Assembly: GCA_020523885.1 (NCBI GenBank)
Contig: JAJAPY010000003.1
Span: 1-64,000 of the forward strand
Length of the DNA: 64,000 bases
Reading direction: 5' to 3'
DNA from: Candidatus Liberimonas magnetica
GTDB taxonomy: Bacteria > Elusimicrobiota > Endomicrobiia > Endomicrobiales > JAFGIL01
The first letter of the stretch is position 1. Every line of letters starts with the position of its first letter. Positions 43,101 through 51,748 of this stretch are shown in pieces. The position numbers and the translations under genes were made by a program. A model generated the notes under the pieces. The model was given only the letters and a program-made list of their open reading frames with translations. It made no database searches and was not told the origin of the DNA.

Positions 43101-43223
43101 GTCGCAGTAGGCCGTGTTATCAAAGAAGCCTCCGGCTTCAGCCGGAGGAGCGTCACTGCGATTTGTAGCTGCCGTATCACCGTAATCAGTCTTTGTCGTT
43201 TCACTGCAATCAAGAGATTGCAG
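43101..43223. repeat. nested palindromic block
   Basis: TCGCAGT (43102) and ACTGCGA (43155) enclose CCTCCGGC-TTCA-GCCGGAGG (43129-43148); a separate hairpin CTGCAATC-AAGA-GATTGCAG lies at 43204-43223. The 14 bases 43176-43189 are the exact reverse complement of 2784-2797 in the other palindromic block. Confidence 0.65.
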
Positions 43224-43239
43224 AATTTATCAGCAATCC

Positions 43240-43539
43240 CTATTTTATATAATTTTTGTAGTTTTCTTTCAGCTTATTTTGCCAGTCACTGCCGTACTTA
43301 TCTTTATACTGGTTTATGATCTTATCTTTATAATTTTCAGTCCACGATATTTTGCCGCTCCCAAACCCTTGGAGTACTTTTGCTCTGGGATTTAAGTAAT
43401 TTGACAGGATTATGGATATCCAGCCCATTACCATCGAAACAAGCACAATAACAAGCATTATCTGAATACTCCTCGTTATCCCGGACAGTGTCATCCTTGG
43501 GCCTGTACGTTTCCTTACCAGCTCTCTTACCAGAGGCAT
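43240..43539 (-). CDS. small single-pass membrane protein, unknown
   Basis: 99 residues, with one hydrophobic helix (IQIMLVIVLVSMVMGWISIIL, about 24-44) after a basic N-terminus and a charged, Lys/Asn/Tyr-rich C-terminal tail. I recognise no family. ATG 43539 is chosen because AAGGGAG lies about eight bases upstream; a longer in-frame reading to 43659 has no ribosome site. It is leftward and divergent from the M23 peptidase gene. Confidence 0.6.
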   Translation of the reverse strand: MPLVRELVRKRTGPRMTLSGITRSIQIMLVIVLVSMVMGWISIILSNYLNPRAKVLQGFGSGKISWTENYKDKIINQYKDKYGSDWQNKLKENYKNYIK

Positions 43540-43660
43540 AGTTTGTCTCCCTTGCATTATATTATGCAAACTTAATAAAATATTTGCAAGCCCATCTAAA
43601 GCGCATATTTTTTTAAATCCATAAAATGTTGTATAATACAGACCTTGCATACCCAACACA

Positions 43661-44647
43661 ATGAATAATATCTTTGATTGGTTATTGAAATTAAAGTTCT
43701 TCTATATTCTTCTCAACAAAGAGAAATGGTTTGTTGCTTCTTTAACGGTATTTTTGATTCTGGCTTTGGCAGGGATAAAATACACCTACTCTTACTTCCT
43801 GAATAAACTCCCTGTCCAAGAGGAAATAATCCTTCCCAGTTTTCCGCCGCCTGCTTTAATTGCTGACTTAAAAAACCGCCTTTCCTTCCTTACTTCTCAT
43901 GTAAACGGAGTGCGTTTTACTATCTATAAAATAAAAATGAGGGATAACCTGTGGAAAATAGCCAAAAGGAACGGATATTCCGTACATACGATAATAGGCT
44001 GTAACCCTCAGCTTGAGACTTATAATGTACAGTACAATGAAAAAATAGTACTTCCGTCAAAGCCGGGGACGCTTCATATAATACAGGCAGATGATACTTT
44101 CGATAAAATAAGCAAACGTTATGACACAAGCATATATGTGATTAAAAAATTAAACCCTTACATGAAAGACCTTGTTTCAGGAGGAATGCTTTTTATCCCG
44201 GACAGGAGACCGAGTATCGCTCTAATGAACGAGCCCATGAGAAAGAAATATGAACTGCGCTCCCTATTCACCTCTCCGCTTGGCGGCAGGCTTTCAAGCG
44301 TATTCGGGATGAGGAAGCACCCTGTAACAAGAATTCGCAGTTTGCACGGCGGGATAGATATAGCGGTAAAAAGCGGTACCTGGGTAGGGGCTGCAGCAAG
44401 CGGGGTAGTCGTACTGGCATCTCATGACATCGGACACTACGGCACAGCCATTTTCATTGACCACGGCAACGGGTATGTTACGCATTACGGCCACCTTTCA
44501 AAGATCTATGTTCGTGTAGGGCAGAAAGTCAAAGCCCGCCAGCTTATAGCAAAAAGCGGCTCAACAGGCCGTTCAACCGGCCCTCACCTCCACTTTACAA
44601 TAAAAAAGAACGATGCTTCCTTAGATCCCCTGAAATTTATCTGGTAA
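43661..44647 (+). CDS. M23 peptidase with LysM repeats
   Basis: 328 residues. One N-terminal membrane helix (about 24-45), two LysM-like repeats (YKIKMRDNLWKIAKRNGYSV around 90; IQADDTFDKISKRYDTSI around 142), then an M23 metallopeptidase domain (about 205-328): SSVFGMRKHPVTRIRSLHGGIDI gives the first His/Asp zinc ligands and GPHLHFTI the last. It is an endopeptidase or, if partnered, a hydrolase activator acting on peptidoglycan cross-links in the periplasm. All zinc ligands are present. Confidence 0.93.
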   Translation: MNNIFDWLLKLKFFYILLNKEKWFVASLTVFLILALAGIKYTYSYFLNKLPVQEEIILPSFPPPALIADLKNRLSFLTSHVNGVRFTIYKIKMRDNLWKIAKRNGYSVHTIIGCNPQLETYNVQYNEKIVLPSKPGTLHIIQADDTFDKISKRYDTSIYVIKKLNPYMKDLVSGGMLFIPDRRPSIALMNEPMRKKYELRSLFTSPLGGRLSSVFGMRKHPVTRIRSLHGGIDIAVKSGTWVGAAASGVVVLASHDIGHYGTAIFIDHGNGYVTHYGHLSKIYVRVGQKVKARQLIAKSGSTGRSTGPHLHFTIKKNDASLDPLKFIW

Positions 44648-44650
44648 AGA

Positions 44651-44756
44651 ATATGCAATATTTTGTATAATGGTGCATATTAATTATACTTAAAATCCTG
44701 ATAAGCCTTTTCTAATCAGGACCCCGGCAATAAAAGCGACGGGAAAGGGATTTCCT
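44651..44756 (+). promoter_or_regulatory. structured leader of purH
   Basis: ATATGCA-N16-TGCATAT (44651-44657, 44674-44680) brackets a TATAAT at 44666-44671, suggesting an operator around a promoter. Another possible promoter is TTGTAT/16/TATACT (44663-44690). A CCTGAT/ATCAGG hairpin follows (44697-44720). I recognise no known riboswitch. Confidence 0.4.
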
Positions 44757-46316
44757 ATGAAAATTAAACAGGCCTTGATCAGCGTTTCTGACAAAACAGG
44801 CGTAGTTGAATTTGCAAAAGAACTCGAAGCACTTAAAACCAAAATCATTTCAAGCGGCGGGACTGCAAAGAAGTTGAAAGAAAACGGAATAAAATGCCGT
44901 GAAGTTTCTGAGGTTACTAATTTTCCCGAGATACTTGATGGCAGGGTAAAGACCTTAAACCCGAAAATTCACGGCGGGATACTGGCAAGAAGGGATATCC
45001 CGGCTCATCTTGATGAGCTTAAGGAACACTCAATAGATGAAATTGACCTGGTAGCAGTAAACCTTTATCCATTCGAAGATACCAGCAGGAAATTTATTTC
45101 AAAAAGACACGGAGAAATCCCGGGCGAAGTTATAGAAGATATCGATATAGGAGGCGTGGCTTTGATACGCGCTGCAGCAAAAAACTTTATTGATGTTCTG
45201 ATAATAACTGAACCTTCAGACTACGGTTTAGTTATTGAAAAATTAAAAGAAGGCAAAATTGATTATGTATTTAAAAGAGAACTTGCGGCAAAAGCTTTCC
45301 GGCATACCGCTTATTATGATTCCCTGATATCTTCCTATTTTACGCTTGATAAATTTCCTGAAAAAGTTTCGATACCCCTTAAAAAAATATCTAAATTAAG
45401 GTACGGCGAGAACCCTCACCAGGAAGCTTCTTTATATGCTAACCCTCTTCAGGGCCACCAGCCCAGTGTTATCACTGCCAAACAAATACAAGGAAAAGAA
45501 CTCTCTTACAATAATTACCAGGACCTTGAGTCAGCCTGGCGCCTTGTATGCGAGTTTGACGAGATTTGCTGTGCTATAATCAAGCATTCAAACCCGTGCG
45601 GATGTTCCCAGGGATTAACACCAATTGATGCTTACAAAAAGGCCCTCTCCTGCGACCCTGTAAGTGCTTTCGGAGGGATAATAGCTCTAAACAGAGGAAT
45701 TGATGAAGAACTAGCTAAAGAAATAGTTAAAATATTTACCGAATGCGTTATAGCTCCAAAACTATCAGATAAAGCAAAAGAGATATTTGCGTCAAGGAAA
45801 AATATAAGGGTCCTCGAACAGGCAGTCTGCATGGAAAAATCAGTAAATTCTGATATTTCCACCTATTCCATGCAGTCAGGCATGCTTTTCCAGGACAGGG
45901 ATAACCTTCTTTTAAACGAAGAAAAAATAGTTACAAAAAGAAAACCAAGTCAAAATGAAACACAATCACTGCTTTTTGCATGGAAAGTGGCAAAGCATGT
46001 AAAATCAAACGCCATAGTCCTTGTAAGAGGGCTTCAAACAGTAGGCATAGGCGCAGGCCAGATGTCAAGGATCGATTCATTAAAGATCGCCTCGGAGAAA
46101 ATGCGGTTTGTGGATTTTAAATTCAAGGATGAGCCTCTTGTGCTTGCCTCGGACGCATTCTTCCCTTTCCCTGATGTTGTGAACGAATCATCAAAAATCG
46201 AGGTAAGCGCTATTATCCAGCCGGGCGGCTCTATACATGATGAAGACTCGATAAAAGCATGCGATGAACACAACATGGCGATGATTTTTACCGGAATGAG
46301 ACATTTCAGGCATTAA
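44757..46316 (+). CDS. purH: bifunctional AICAR transformylase/IMP cyclohydrolase
   Basis: 519 residues, full length. The N-terminal MGS-like IMP cyclohydrolase domain has VSDKTGVVEFAKELEAL, the SSGGTAK loop and GRVKTLNPKIHGGIL. The C-terminal transformylase domain has KLRYGENPHQEASLY, IIKHSNPCG with the catalytic Lys-His, and DAFFPFPD. It makes the last two steps of IMP synthesis. No other purine gene is nearby. Confidence 0.97.
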   Translation: MKIKQALISVSDKTGVVEFAKELEALKTKIISSGGTAKKLKENGIKCREVSEVTNFPEILDGRVKTLNPKIHGGILARRDIPAHLDELKEHSIDEIDLVAVNLYPFEDTSRKFISKRHGEIPGEVIEDIDIGGVALIRAAAKNFIDVLIITEPSDYGLVIEKLKEGKIDYVFKRELAAKAFRHTAYYDSLISSYFTLDKFPEKVSIPLKKISKLRYGENPHQEASLYANPLQGHQPSVITAKQIQGKELSYNNYQDLESAWRLVCEFDEICCAIIKHSNPCGCSQGLTPIDAYKKALSCDPVSAFGGIIALNRGIDEELAKEIVKIFTECVIAPKLSDKAKEIFASRKNIRVLEQAVCMEKSVNSDISTYSMQSGMLFQDRDNLLLNEEKIVTKRKPSQNETQSLLFAWKVAKHVKSNAIVLVRGLQTVGIGAGQMSRIDSLKIASEKMRFVDFKFKDEPLVLASDAFFPFPDVVNESSKIEVSAIIQPGGSIHDEDSIKACDEHNMAMIFTGMRHFRH

Positions 46317-46330
46317 TAACGGCAGATATA

Positions 46331-46411
46331 AACTGTAAGCTATAAGCAAGCAACTTCACACAACATTATTTATGGTTTTTCTTACAGCTTATAGCTTATA
46401 ACTTACAGCTA
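46331..46411. repeat. self-complementary word-repeat spacer (GCTATAAGC words)
   Basis: ACTGTAAGCTATAAGCAAGC on the left, CTTACAGCTTATAGCTTATA and ACTTACAGCT on the right; fills the purH-lipA gap. Confidence 0.7.
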
Positions 46412-46417
46412 ATAAAT

Positions 46418-47275
46418 ATGAACACTTTAACCAAAAAACATATAAACCTGTCTCAATTATCCGAACTGAAAAAAATTCTTAGGAAAGCTTCGCTTCATAC
46501 TGTCTGCGAAGAAGCATTATGCCCGAACATAGGCGAATGTTTTCAAAGAGGAACGGCTACTTTTTTAATAGCAGGAAAGATATGTACAAGAAACTGCGGT
46601 TTTTGCTCTATAGAAAAAGGAGAAACTTTGCCTCTTGACCCTGAAGAACCTAAAAGGATTGCAGAAACTGTAAAAAAGCTAAACTTGAAATATGTTGTTA
46701 TAACTTCAGTTACGAGGGATGACTTAAACGATGGAGGGGCGGAACATTTTGTAAATACCATAAATTCAATAAGGCAGATAAATCCAGATATAAAAATAGA
46801 AGTGCTTGTCCCAGACTTTAGAGGCGACAAAGAAGCAGCTATGAAGATCTTTACCTCAAAACCATATATTTTTAACCATAATCTTGAGACTGTGCCAAGG
46901 CTTTACCAAAAGGTAAGGCCAAAAGCAGATTATGAAAGGTCATTGAAACTTATTTTTTGGGCAAAAGAAAATAACTTGTCCACAAAATCCGGTTTGATGC
47001 TTGGTATGGGTGAAAAGGAGCAGGAAGTTATGCGTGTAATGGATGACTTAAGGCGGTCCGGATGCGATATCCTTACTCTCGGTCAATACCTTGCACCCAC
47101 GAAGAACCGTTACCCTGTAAAAGAATACCTGAAAAAAGAAATATTTGAATTTTACAGAAAAAAAGCTTTGGAGATAGGATTCATTAATTGCCAAAGTTCA
47201 ACTTATGTCAGGAGTTCATATATGGCCGATATGACTTCAGACTTCAGACCACAGGTTACAGACAATAAATACTGA
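46418..47275 (+). CDS. lipA: lipoyl synthase
   Basis: 285 residues. The auxiliary cluster motif CEEALCPNIGEC (Cys at about 30, 35, 41) and the radical SAM motif CTRNCGFC (about 56-63) are intact, and the cluster-ligating Arg-Ser-Ser is in TYVRSSYMAD near the C-terminus. It inserts sulfur into protein-bound octanoate. The last dozen residues (SDFRPQVTDNKY) lie in repeat DNA of the following spacer and are not part of the usual fold. Confidence 0.96.
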   Translation: MNTLTKKHINLSQLSELKKILRKASLHTVCEEALCPNIGECFQRGTATFLIAGKICTRNCGFCSIEKGETLPLDPEEPKRIAETVKKLNLKYVVITSVTRDDLNDGGAEHFVNTINSIRQINPDIKIEVLVPDFRGDKEAAMKIFTSKPYIFNHNLETVPRLYQKVRPKADYERSLKLIFWAKENNLSTKSGLMLGMGEKEQEVMRVMDDLRRSGCDILTLGQYLAPTKNRYPVKEYLKKEIFEFYRKKALEIGFINCQSSTYVRSSYMADMTSDFRPQVTDNKY

Positions 47276-47317
47276 CAATGATCTGCAGTCTCAAGTCTGC
47301 AGCCTGTTGTCTGTGGT
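47232..47317. repeat. word-repeat spacer overlapping the lipA 3' end
   Basis: Left arm GACTTCAGACTTCAGACCAC and GGTTACAGAC is coding; right arm CTGCAGTCTCAAGTCTGCAG and GTTGTCTGTGGT pairs with it. A T-run follows, so it could double as the lipA terminator. Confidence 0.65.
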
Positions 47318-47322
47318 TTTTA

Positions 47323-47351
47323 TTGACACTTCGTTAATATTGTAATAAAAT
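47323..47351 (+). promoter_or_regulatory. sigma70-type promoter
   Basis: Perfect TTGACA (47323-47328), 17-base spacer, TAAAAT (47346-47351), upstream of the Spy-like gene and alaS. Confidence 0.75.
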
Positions 47352-47400
47352 ATTGATTCAAATACATAGTTAAAAACTGATAAAAAATCGGAGGATACCC

Positions 47401-47874
47401 ATGAAGAAAGTTATTATTGTAATGTTAGCTCTTGTTTTACTGATGCCTATAATTTCCCTTGCTGAAATGCAGAGTGAACAGGCTGAAAAAACAGTGATGA
47501 GAAATCAAGCGATGACAGGTCATCCGAACCTTCTTAAATATATGAAGGAACTCGGCCTTACAGAAGCTCAAATCGCTAATATCAAGGAACTCCGTATAGG
47601 CCTTGATAAATCTATGATAAAGATACAGGCCGACATGAAAGCCGTAAAGATAGACCTTAAAGGCATCTACGGGCAGAGGGCCATAGATTTTAATGCAGCC
47701 AGAGAAAAGATATTGCAGCTGTCAAAAATTCAGTCGGATTTGGCCCTTGAGATGATAAATACGTTTGAAAAGTCATATAATATATTGACTGCAGAACAAA
47801 AAGACCTATTATCCAAAATATTGTCTCAACCCAAACCGGCCGTCATGAACGAGGCAAAGGAAGAAAAGAAGTAA
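47401..47874 (+). CDS. Spy/CpxP-like periplasmic protein
   Basis: 157 residues. Signal peptide about 1-20 (cleavage after SLA), then an all-helical domain with LTEAQIANIKELR and LTAEQKDLLSKIL, which match the two LTxxQ motifs of the Spy/CpxP family (heavy-metal resistance or periplasmic chaperone). The strong GGAGG site and own promoter suggest regulated, abundant expression. It overlaps alaS by one base. Confidence 0.8.
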   Translation: MKKVIIVMLALVLLMPIISLAEMQSEQAEKTVMRNQAMTGHPNLLKYMKELGLTEAQIANIKELRIGLDKSMIKIQADMKAVKIDLKGIYGQRAIDFNAAREKILQLSKIQSDLALEMINTFEKSYNILTAEQKDLLSKILSQPKPAVMNEAKEEKK

Positions 47875-50525
47875 TGCTATCTTCTGAAATACGTACCAGT
47901 TTCCTTCAATATTTTAAAGATAGGGGGCATACGGTCATTCCTTCCGATTCGCTTATACCCTCTGGCGACCCGACACTCCTTTTTACATCTGCCGGCATGG
48001 TACAGTTCAAAAAACATTTCCTGGGCCAGTCCAAAGACACTTTTACAAGAGCCTCTACCTGCCAGAAATGTTTCAGGACCTCTGACATAGACCGCGTGGG
48101 TTATACCAACAGACACCTTACATTCTTTGAGATGCTCGGAAATTTTTCTTTCGGCGATTATTTCAAGAAGGAAGCTATAGACTGGGGCTGGGAATTCCTG
48201 ACAAAAGAAATGGGGCTCAGCGAGAATAAACTTTACGCAACTATATACAAAAATGACGATGAAGCTTATAACCTCTGGAAAAAGATCGTCCCCGACTCAA
48301 AGATAATAAGGCTCAGCGAAGAGTCCAACTTCTGGAACATGGGTCCTACAGGCCCTTGCGGCCCGTGTTCCGAGATACTCATTGACCTCGGGGAAAAATT
48401 AAAATGTTCAAAGCCCGGCTGCGGGCCCGGGTGCGACTGCGACAGGTACCTTGAGATATGGAACCTAGTTTTTACGCAGTTTGACAGGCAGGAGAACGGC
48501 GAGCTAAAGAACCTGCCCAGAAAGAACATAGATACAGGTATGGGGCTTGAACGCCTTGTAACCGCTGTGAACGGAAAGGAATCTTCGTTCGAGACAGACC
48601 TCTTTGAACCTATCGTAAAAAATATAGCTGATATCCTTGAAATAAAAATGACCGACCACACCTCGAAGCTCAGGATGATGGCTGACCATGCAAGAGGCGT
48701 TACCTTCTTAGCATCCGACGGGATACTGCCGTCGAATGAAGGAAGAGGTTATGTGCTGCGCAGGCTGCTTCGCAGAGCGCTCCGCCAGGGAAAGATGCTC
48801 GGGATAACTGAGCCTTTCCTATATAAAATCACAGCCGAGATAGCACAGCAGATGAAAAGCGCATACCCGGAGCTTGAACAAAGAAGGGAAAATATAGCTT
48901 CGATTATAAAAATGGAAGAAGAAAACTTCCTTTCCACCCTTGAGACCGGAACACAGATGCTTAACGAAATAATAGATAAATACTCAAGTACCGACATAGT
49001 TAAAGGTAAAGAGGCCCTGAAGTCTAAATTTGTCATACCAGGGGACGAAGTATTCAAACTGTACGACACTTACGGGTTCCCGATGGAGCTTACCAAAGAA
49101 ATAGCAAAAGAAAAAGGGATAGATATTGATGAAGAAGGTTTTTTATCCTCACAAAAAAAAGCCCAGGAAAAATCGCGTTCAGCCTGGAGCGGGTCCGGAC
49201 AGAAAGACATTACTCTATATTCAAAACTCCAGAAAGAGCTCGGTGAATCAAAATTCTGCGGTTATGAAAAAACCTTATGCAAGTCTAAGGTAGTCGCTAT
49301 AATAAAGGATGGTAATAAGGTAGACTCTATCAGCGAAAACGAGCAGGCAGAGGTGGTCCTTGACAATACCCCGTTCTATGCAGAGTCAGGCGGCCAGGTC
49401 GGCGACACAGGCAGCTTTAAAACAGGCTCATTATCAGTAGAGGTTGTAAATACGGTTAAACCTATAGAGGGCTTGATAGTCCATCATGTTAAAGTCTTAA
49501 AAGGCGAGCTTAAAACAGGCCAGGTTATAGACGCTATAGTTGAGTTTGAACGCAGAAAAAAGATAAGGGCACACCATACAGCTACGCATCTTCTGCATAA
49601 AGCTTTAAGGCAGATACTCGGAACCCATGTAACCCAGGCTGGCTCTCTTGTCACACCCGATAATTTTCGTTTCGATTTCACGCATTTCCAGGCTTTAAAA
49701 GAAAATGAACTGCAGGCCGTTGAGGATATAGTAAATAAAGCCATCAGGGACAACATGGAAGTCTGCATATCAAGCATGAAAATCGATGAGGCAAGAAAAC
49801 AGGGGGCGATGGCCCTATTTAGCGAAAAGTACGGGGCTAATGTCCGCGCTGTATCTGTCATAGAGCCAGAGAACCAGACTCCTTTTTCCATGGAACTCTG
49901 CGGCGGAACACATACGGAGCGCACAGGCGACATAGGTTTTTTTAAAATACTCTCGGAGTCTTCCATAGCAAGCGGCACAAGAAGGATAGAGGGAGTTGCA
50001 GGCAGCCTTGCCGAGAAATACATAAGAAAGCTTGAAGACTCACTGAATTCGGCTGCTTTTAAGCTCAAATGCGATATTTTTAATGTACCTGAAAAAATAG
50101 ATAAAGTCCTCTTATTACAGAAAGAATCCGAAAAAGAGATAAAAAAGCTGAAATCACAGAGTTTTCAAGGAACAGCCGGTGACCCGCTGAAGGACGTAAA
50201 AGAAGTTAACGGCGTAAAGCTTCTTATTTCAAAACTTTCCGGCATGGATATAGATACCCTACGCACCATAGCCGATAAAATGCGTTCAAAACTCGGTTCA
50301 GGTATAGTAATTCTTGTAAATTCAAGTCCCGAAAAAGTTTCTTTTATCGTAAGTGTAACTCCGGATTTAATGAATTCAGGATATAATGCTGGAAAAATAG
50401 CTAAAGCGTTTGCTTCTCTTATAGAAGGTTCAGGTGGTGGGAAACCCGAATTTGCGCAAGGCGGCGGAAAAGACGCTTCAAAAATAGACTTCGCTATATC
50501 CAAGCTGCCCGATATTCTAAAATAA
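47874..50525 (+). CDS. alaS: alanyl-tRNA synthetase
   Basis: 883 residues, full length. Catalytic domain: SLIPSGDPTLLFTSAGMVQF, RHLTFFEMLGNFSFGDYF and MGPTGPCGPCSEI. The editing domain holds AHHTATHLLHKAL and the CGGTHTERTGDI zinc/editing site, and the C-Ala domain ends GGGKPEFAQGGGKD. It charges tRNA-Ala. The start overlaps the stop of the Spy-like gene. Confidence 0.98.
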   Translation: MLSSEIRTSFLQYFKDRGHTVIPSDSLIPSGDPTLLFTSAGMVQFKKHFLGQSKDTFTRASTCQKCFRTSDIDRVGYTNRHLTFFEMLGNFSFGDYFKKEAIDWGWEFLTKEMGLSENKLYATIYKNDDEAYNLWKKIVPDSKIIRLSEESNFWNMGPTGPCGPCSEILIDLGEKLKCSKPGCGPGCDCDRYLEIWNLVFTQFDRQENGELKNLPRKNIDTGMGLERLVTAVNGKESSFETDLFEPIVKNIADILEIKMTDHTSKLRMMADHARGVTFLASDGILPSNEGRGYVLRRLLRRALRQGKMLGITEPFLYKITAEIAQQMKSAYPELEQRRENIASIIKMEEENFLSTLETGTQMLNEIIDKYSSTDIVKGKEALKSKFVIPGDEVFKLYDTYGFPMELTKEIAKEKGIDIDEEGFLSSQKKAQEKSRSAWSGSGQKDITLYSKLQKELGESKFCGYEKTLCKSKVVAIIKDGNKVDSISENEQAEVVLDNTPFYAESGGQVGDTGSFKTGSLSVEVVNTVKPIEGLIVHHVKVLKGELKTGQVIDAIVEFERRKKIRAHHTATHLLHKALRQILGTHVTQAGSLVTPDNFRFDFTHFQALKENELQAVEDIVNKAIRDNMEVCISSMKIDEARKQGAMALFSEKYGANVRAVSVIEPENQTPFSMELCGGTHTERTGDIGFFKILSESSIASGTRRIEGVAGSLAEKYIRKLEDSLNSAAFKLKCDIFNVPEKIDKVLLLQKESEKEIKKLKSQSFQGTAGDPLKDVKEVNGVKLLISKLSGMDIDTLRTIADKMRSKLGSGIVILVNSSPEKVSFIVSVTPDLMNSGYNAGKIAKAFASLIEGSGGGKPEFAQGGGKDASKIDFAISKLPDILK

Positions 50526-50534
50526 ACATATTTC

Positions 50535-50573
50535 TTTCAATCCAGCATTGGATTAGACAATGCGGGATTGAAA
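50535..50573. repeat. 16-bp hairpin before the ACT-domain gene
   Basis: TTTCAATCCAGCATTG and CAATGCGGGATTGAAA around a seven-base loop, one mismatch. It begins ten bases after the alaS stop codon; no T-run follows directly. Confidence 0.7.
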
Positions 50574-50590
50574 TTGGCAATGGAGTTAAA

Positions 50591-51121
50591 ATGAAACAGG
50601 TAGCTATATCAGTTTTAGGAAAAGACAGACCAGGAATAGTTGCTAATGTGACAAAAGTGCTTTATGAAACAGGATGCAATATAGCCGATTCTTCAATGAC
50701 CCAGCTAAAGAGCGAATTTGCAATGATACTCATAGCTGAACTTCCTAAAAATATCTCAACCAACACTTTAATAAATAAGCTAAAATCACAGATAAATAAA
50801 CTACATCTTTCTTTGTCAGTCAGAGAATTAAAAGCATCTGAAATAAAGAAAGAAAAAACTGTTGGACAGGTTTATATCATCTCGGTTTTCGGTTCAGACA
50901 AACCTGGGATTGTCTATGGTATCAGCAATATCCTTGCAAAAAACAGGATAAATATTACCGATGTACAGACCAAAATAACTACAGGCACATACATCATGCT
51001 TCTCGAGATTAAAATTCCAACTAAAATTGATATAAATACATTGAAAAATCAAATGGAACAGCTTTCCTTAAAACTCAATGTTTCTGTTTCGATTAATCCA
51101 GTAGATACCCCTGAACTTTAG
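50591..51121 (+). CDS. tandem ACT-domain protein (GcvR-like)
   Basis: 176 residues with two ACT domains: VAISVLGKDRPGIVANVTKVL (about 4-24) and YIISVFGSDKPGIVYGISNIL (about 96-116). The D-x-PGIV turns are the usual ligand-binding loops. Relatives include the glycine cleavage repressor GcvR and other amino-acid sensors. No DNA-binding domain is present; its target is unknown. It is two bases from def. Confidence 0.88.
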   Translation: MKQVAISVLGKDRPGIVANVTKVLYETGCNIADSSMTQLKSEFAMILIAELPKNISTNTLINKLKSQINKLHLSLSVRELKASEIKKEKTVGQVYIISVFGSDKPGIVYGISNILAKNRINITDVQTKITTGTYIMLLEIKIPTKIDINTLKNQMEQLSLKLNVSVSINPVDTPEL

Positions 51122-51123
51122 CT

Positions 51124-51645
51124 ATGATTTTAAAAATCATTACTATCCCAAATCCCATCTTAAAAAAACTATCAGAACCAATAACAGAAATCACTCAGGA
51201 AATACAGAGTTTTGTATCAGATCTTATAGAAACTATGAAATCATACAAAAACTGCATAGGTTTAGCAGCGCCGCAGGTTGGTAGATCTTTGCAGATAGCA
51301 GTAATAGATGTATCTCTTTACCCTAAACCTTTCAACAACCACGGACAGATCATTCTTTTGAACCCGGAAATAATAAAGGCTGAAGGAACAAGGACAGGAA
51401 GAGAGGGGTGCCTGAGCGTACCGGATTTTACAGGCAATGTTTCTCGCAAGCAAAACATATCGGTCAAATATCTTGACTTAGCCGGAAATCCGGTTATTCT
51501 GGAAACTGATGATTTTGAAGCCACAGTCCTTCAGCATGAGATAGACCATTTAAACGGCATAGTTTTTTTAGACAGAGTCACGTCTCTTAAGACTGATGTT
51601 TTTAGAAGAAAATCCGGCATTGACAACAAAGACAAAAAGGAATAA
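51124..51645 (+). CDS. def: peptide deformylase
   Basis: 173 residues. All three motifs are present: GLAAPQVG (about 46), EGCLSVP (about 97) and QHEIDHLNG (about 138), giving the Cys and two His metal ligands and the catalytic Glu. It removes the N-formyl group from new proteins. Confidence 0.97.
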   Translation: MILKIITIPNPILKKLSEPITEITQEIQSFVSDLIETMKSYKNCIGLAAPQVGRSLQIAVIDVSLYPKPFNNHGQIILLNPEIIKAEGTRTGREGCLSVPDFTGNVSRKQNISVKYLDLAGNPVILETDDFEATVLQHEIDHLNGIVFLDRVTSLKTDVFRRKSGIDNKDKKE

Positions 51646-51657
51646 AATTTACATAAT

Positions 51658-51729
51658 GCGCTCATAGCTCAACGGATAGAGTAGCGGCCTCCGAAGCCGT
51701 TGATTCCGGTTCAAGTCCGGATGAGCGCA
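51658..51729 (+). tRNA. tRNA-Arg (CCG)
   Basis: Cloverleaf by eye: acceptor GCGCTCA/TGAGCGC, D arm GCTC/GAGT, anticodon arm GCGGC-CTCCGAA-GCCGT with anticodon CCG, T arm TCCGG-TTCAAGT-CCGGA, discriminator A at 51729. CCA is not encoded. It reads the Arg codon CGG. Confidence 0.95.
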
Positions 51730-51748
51730 TTTTTAAATTGGAGTAACT

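Noticed and set aside
43089-43319. 76-codon rightward open frame
   Set aside because: It runs through nested palindromes and into the antisense of the leftward gene ending at 43240; codon pattern is not protein-like.
44651-44756. ZTP or other known riboswitch before purH
   Set aside because: The conserved core of the ZTP (pfl) motif is not found, and the purine riboswitch core does not match either.
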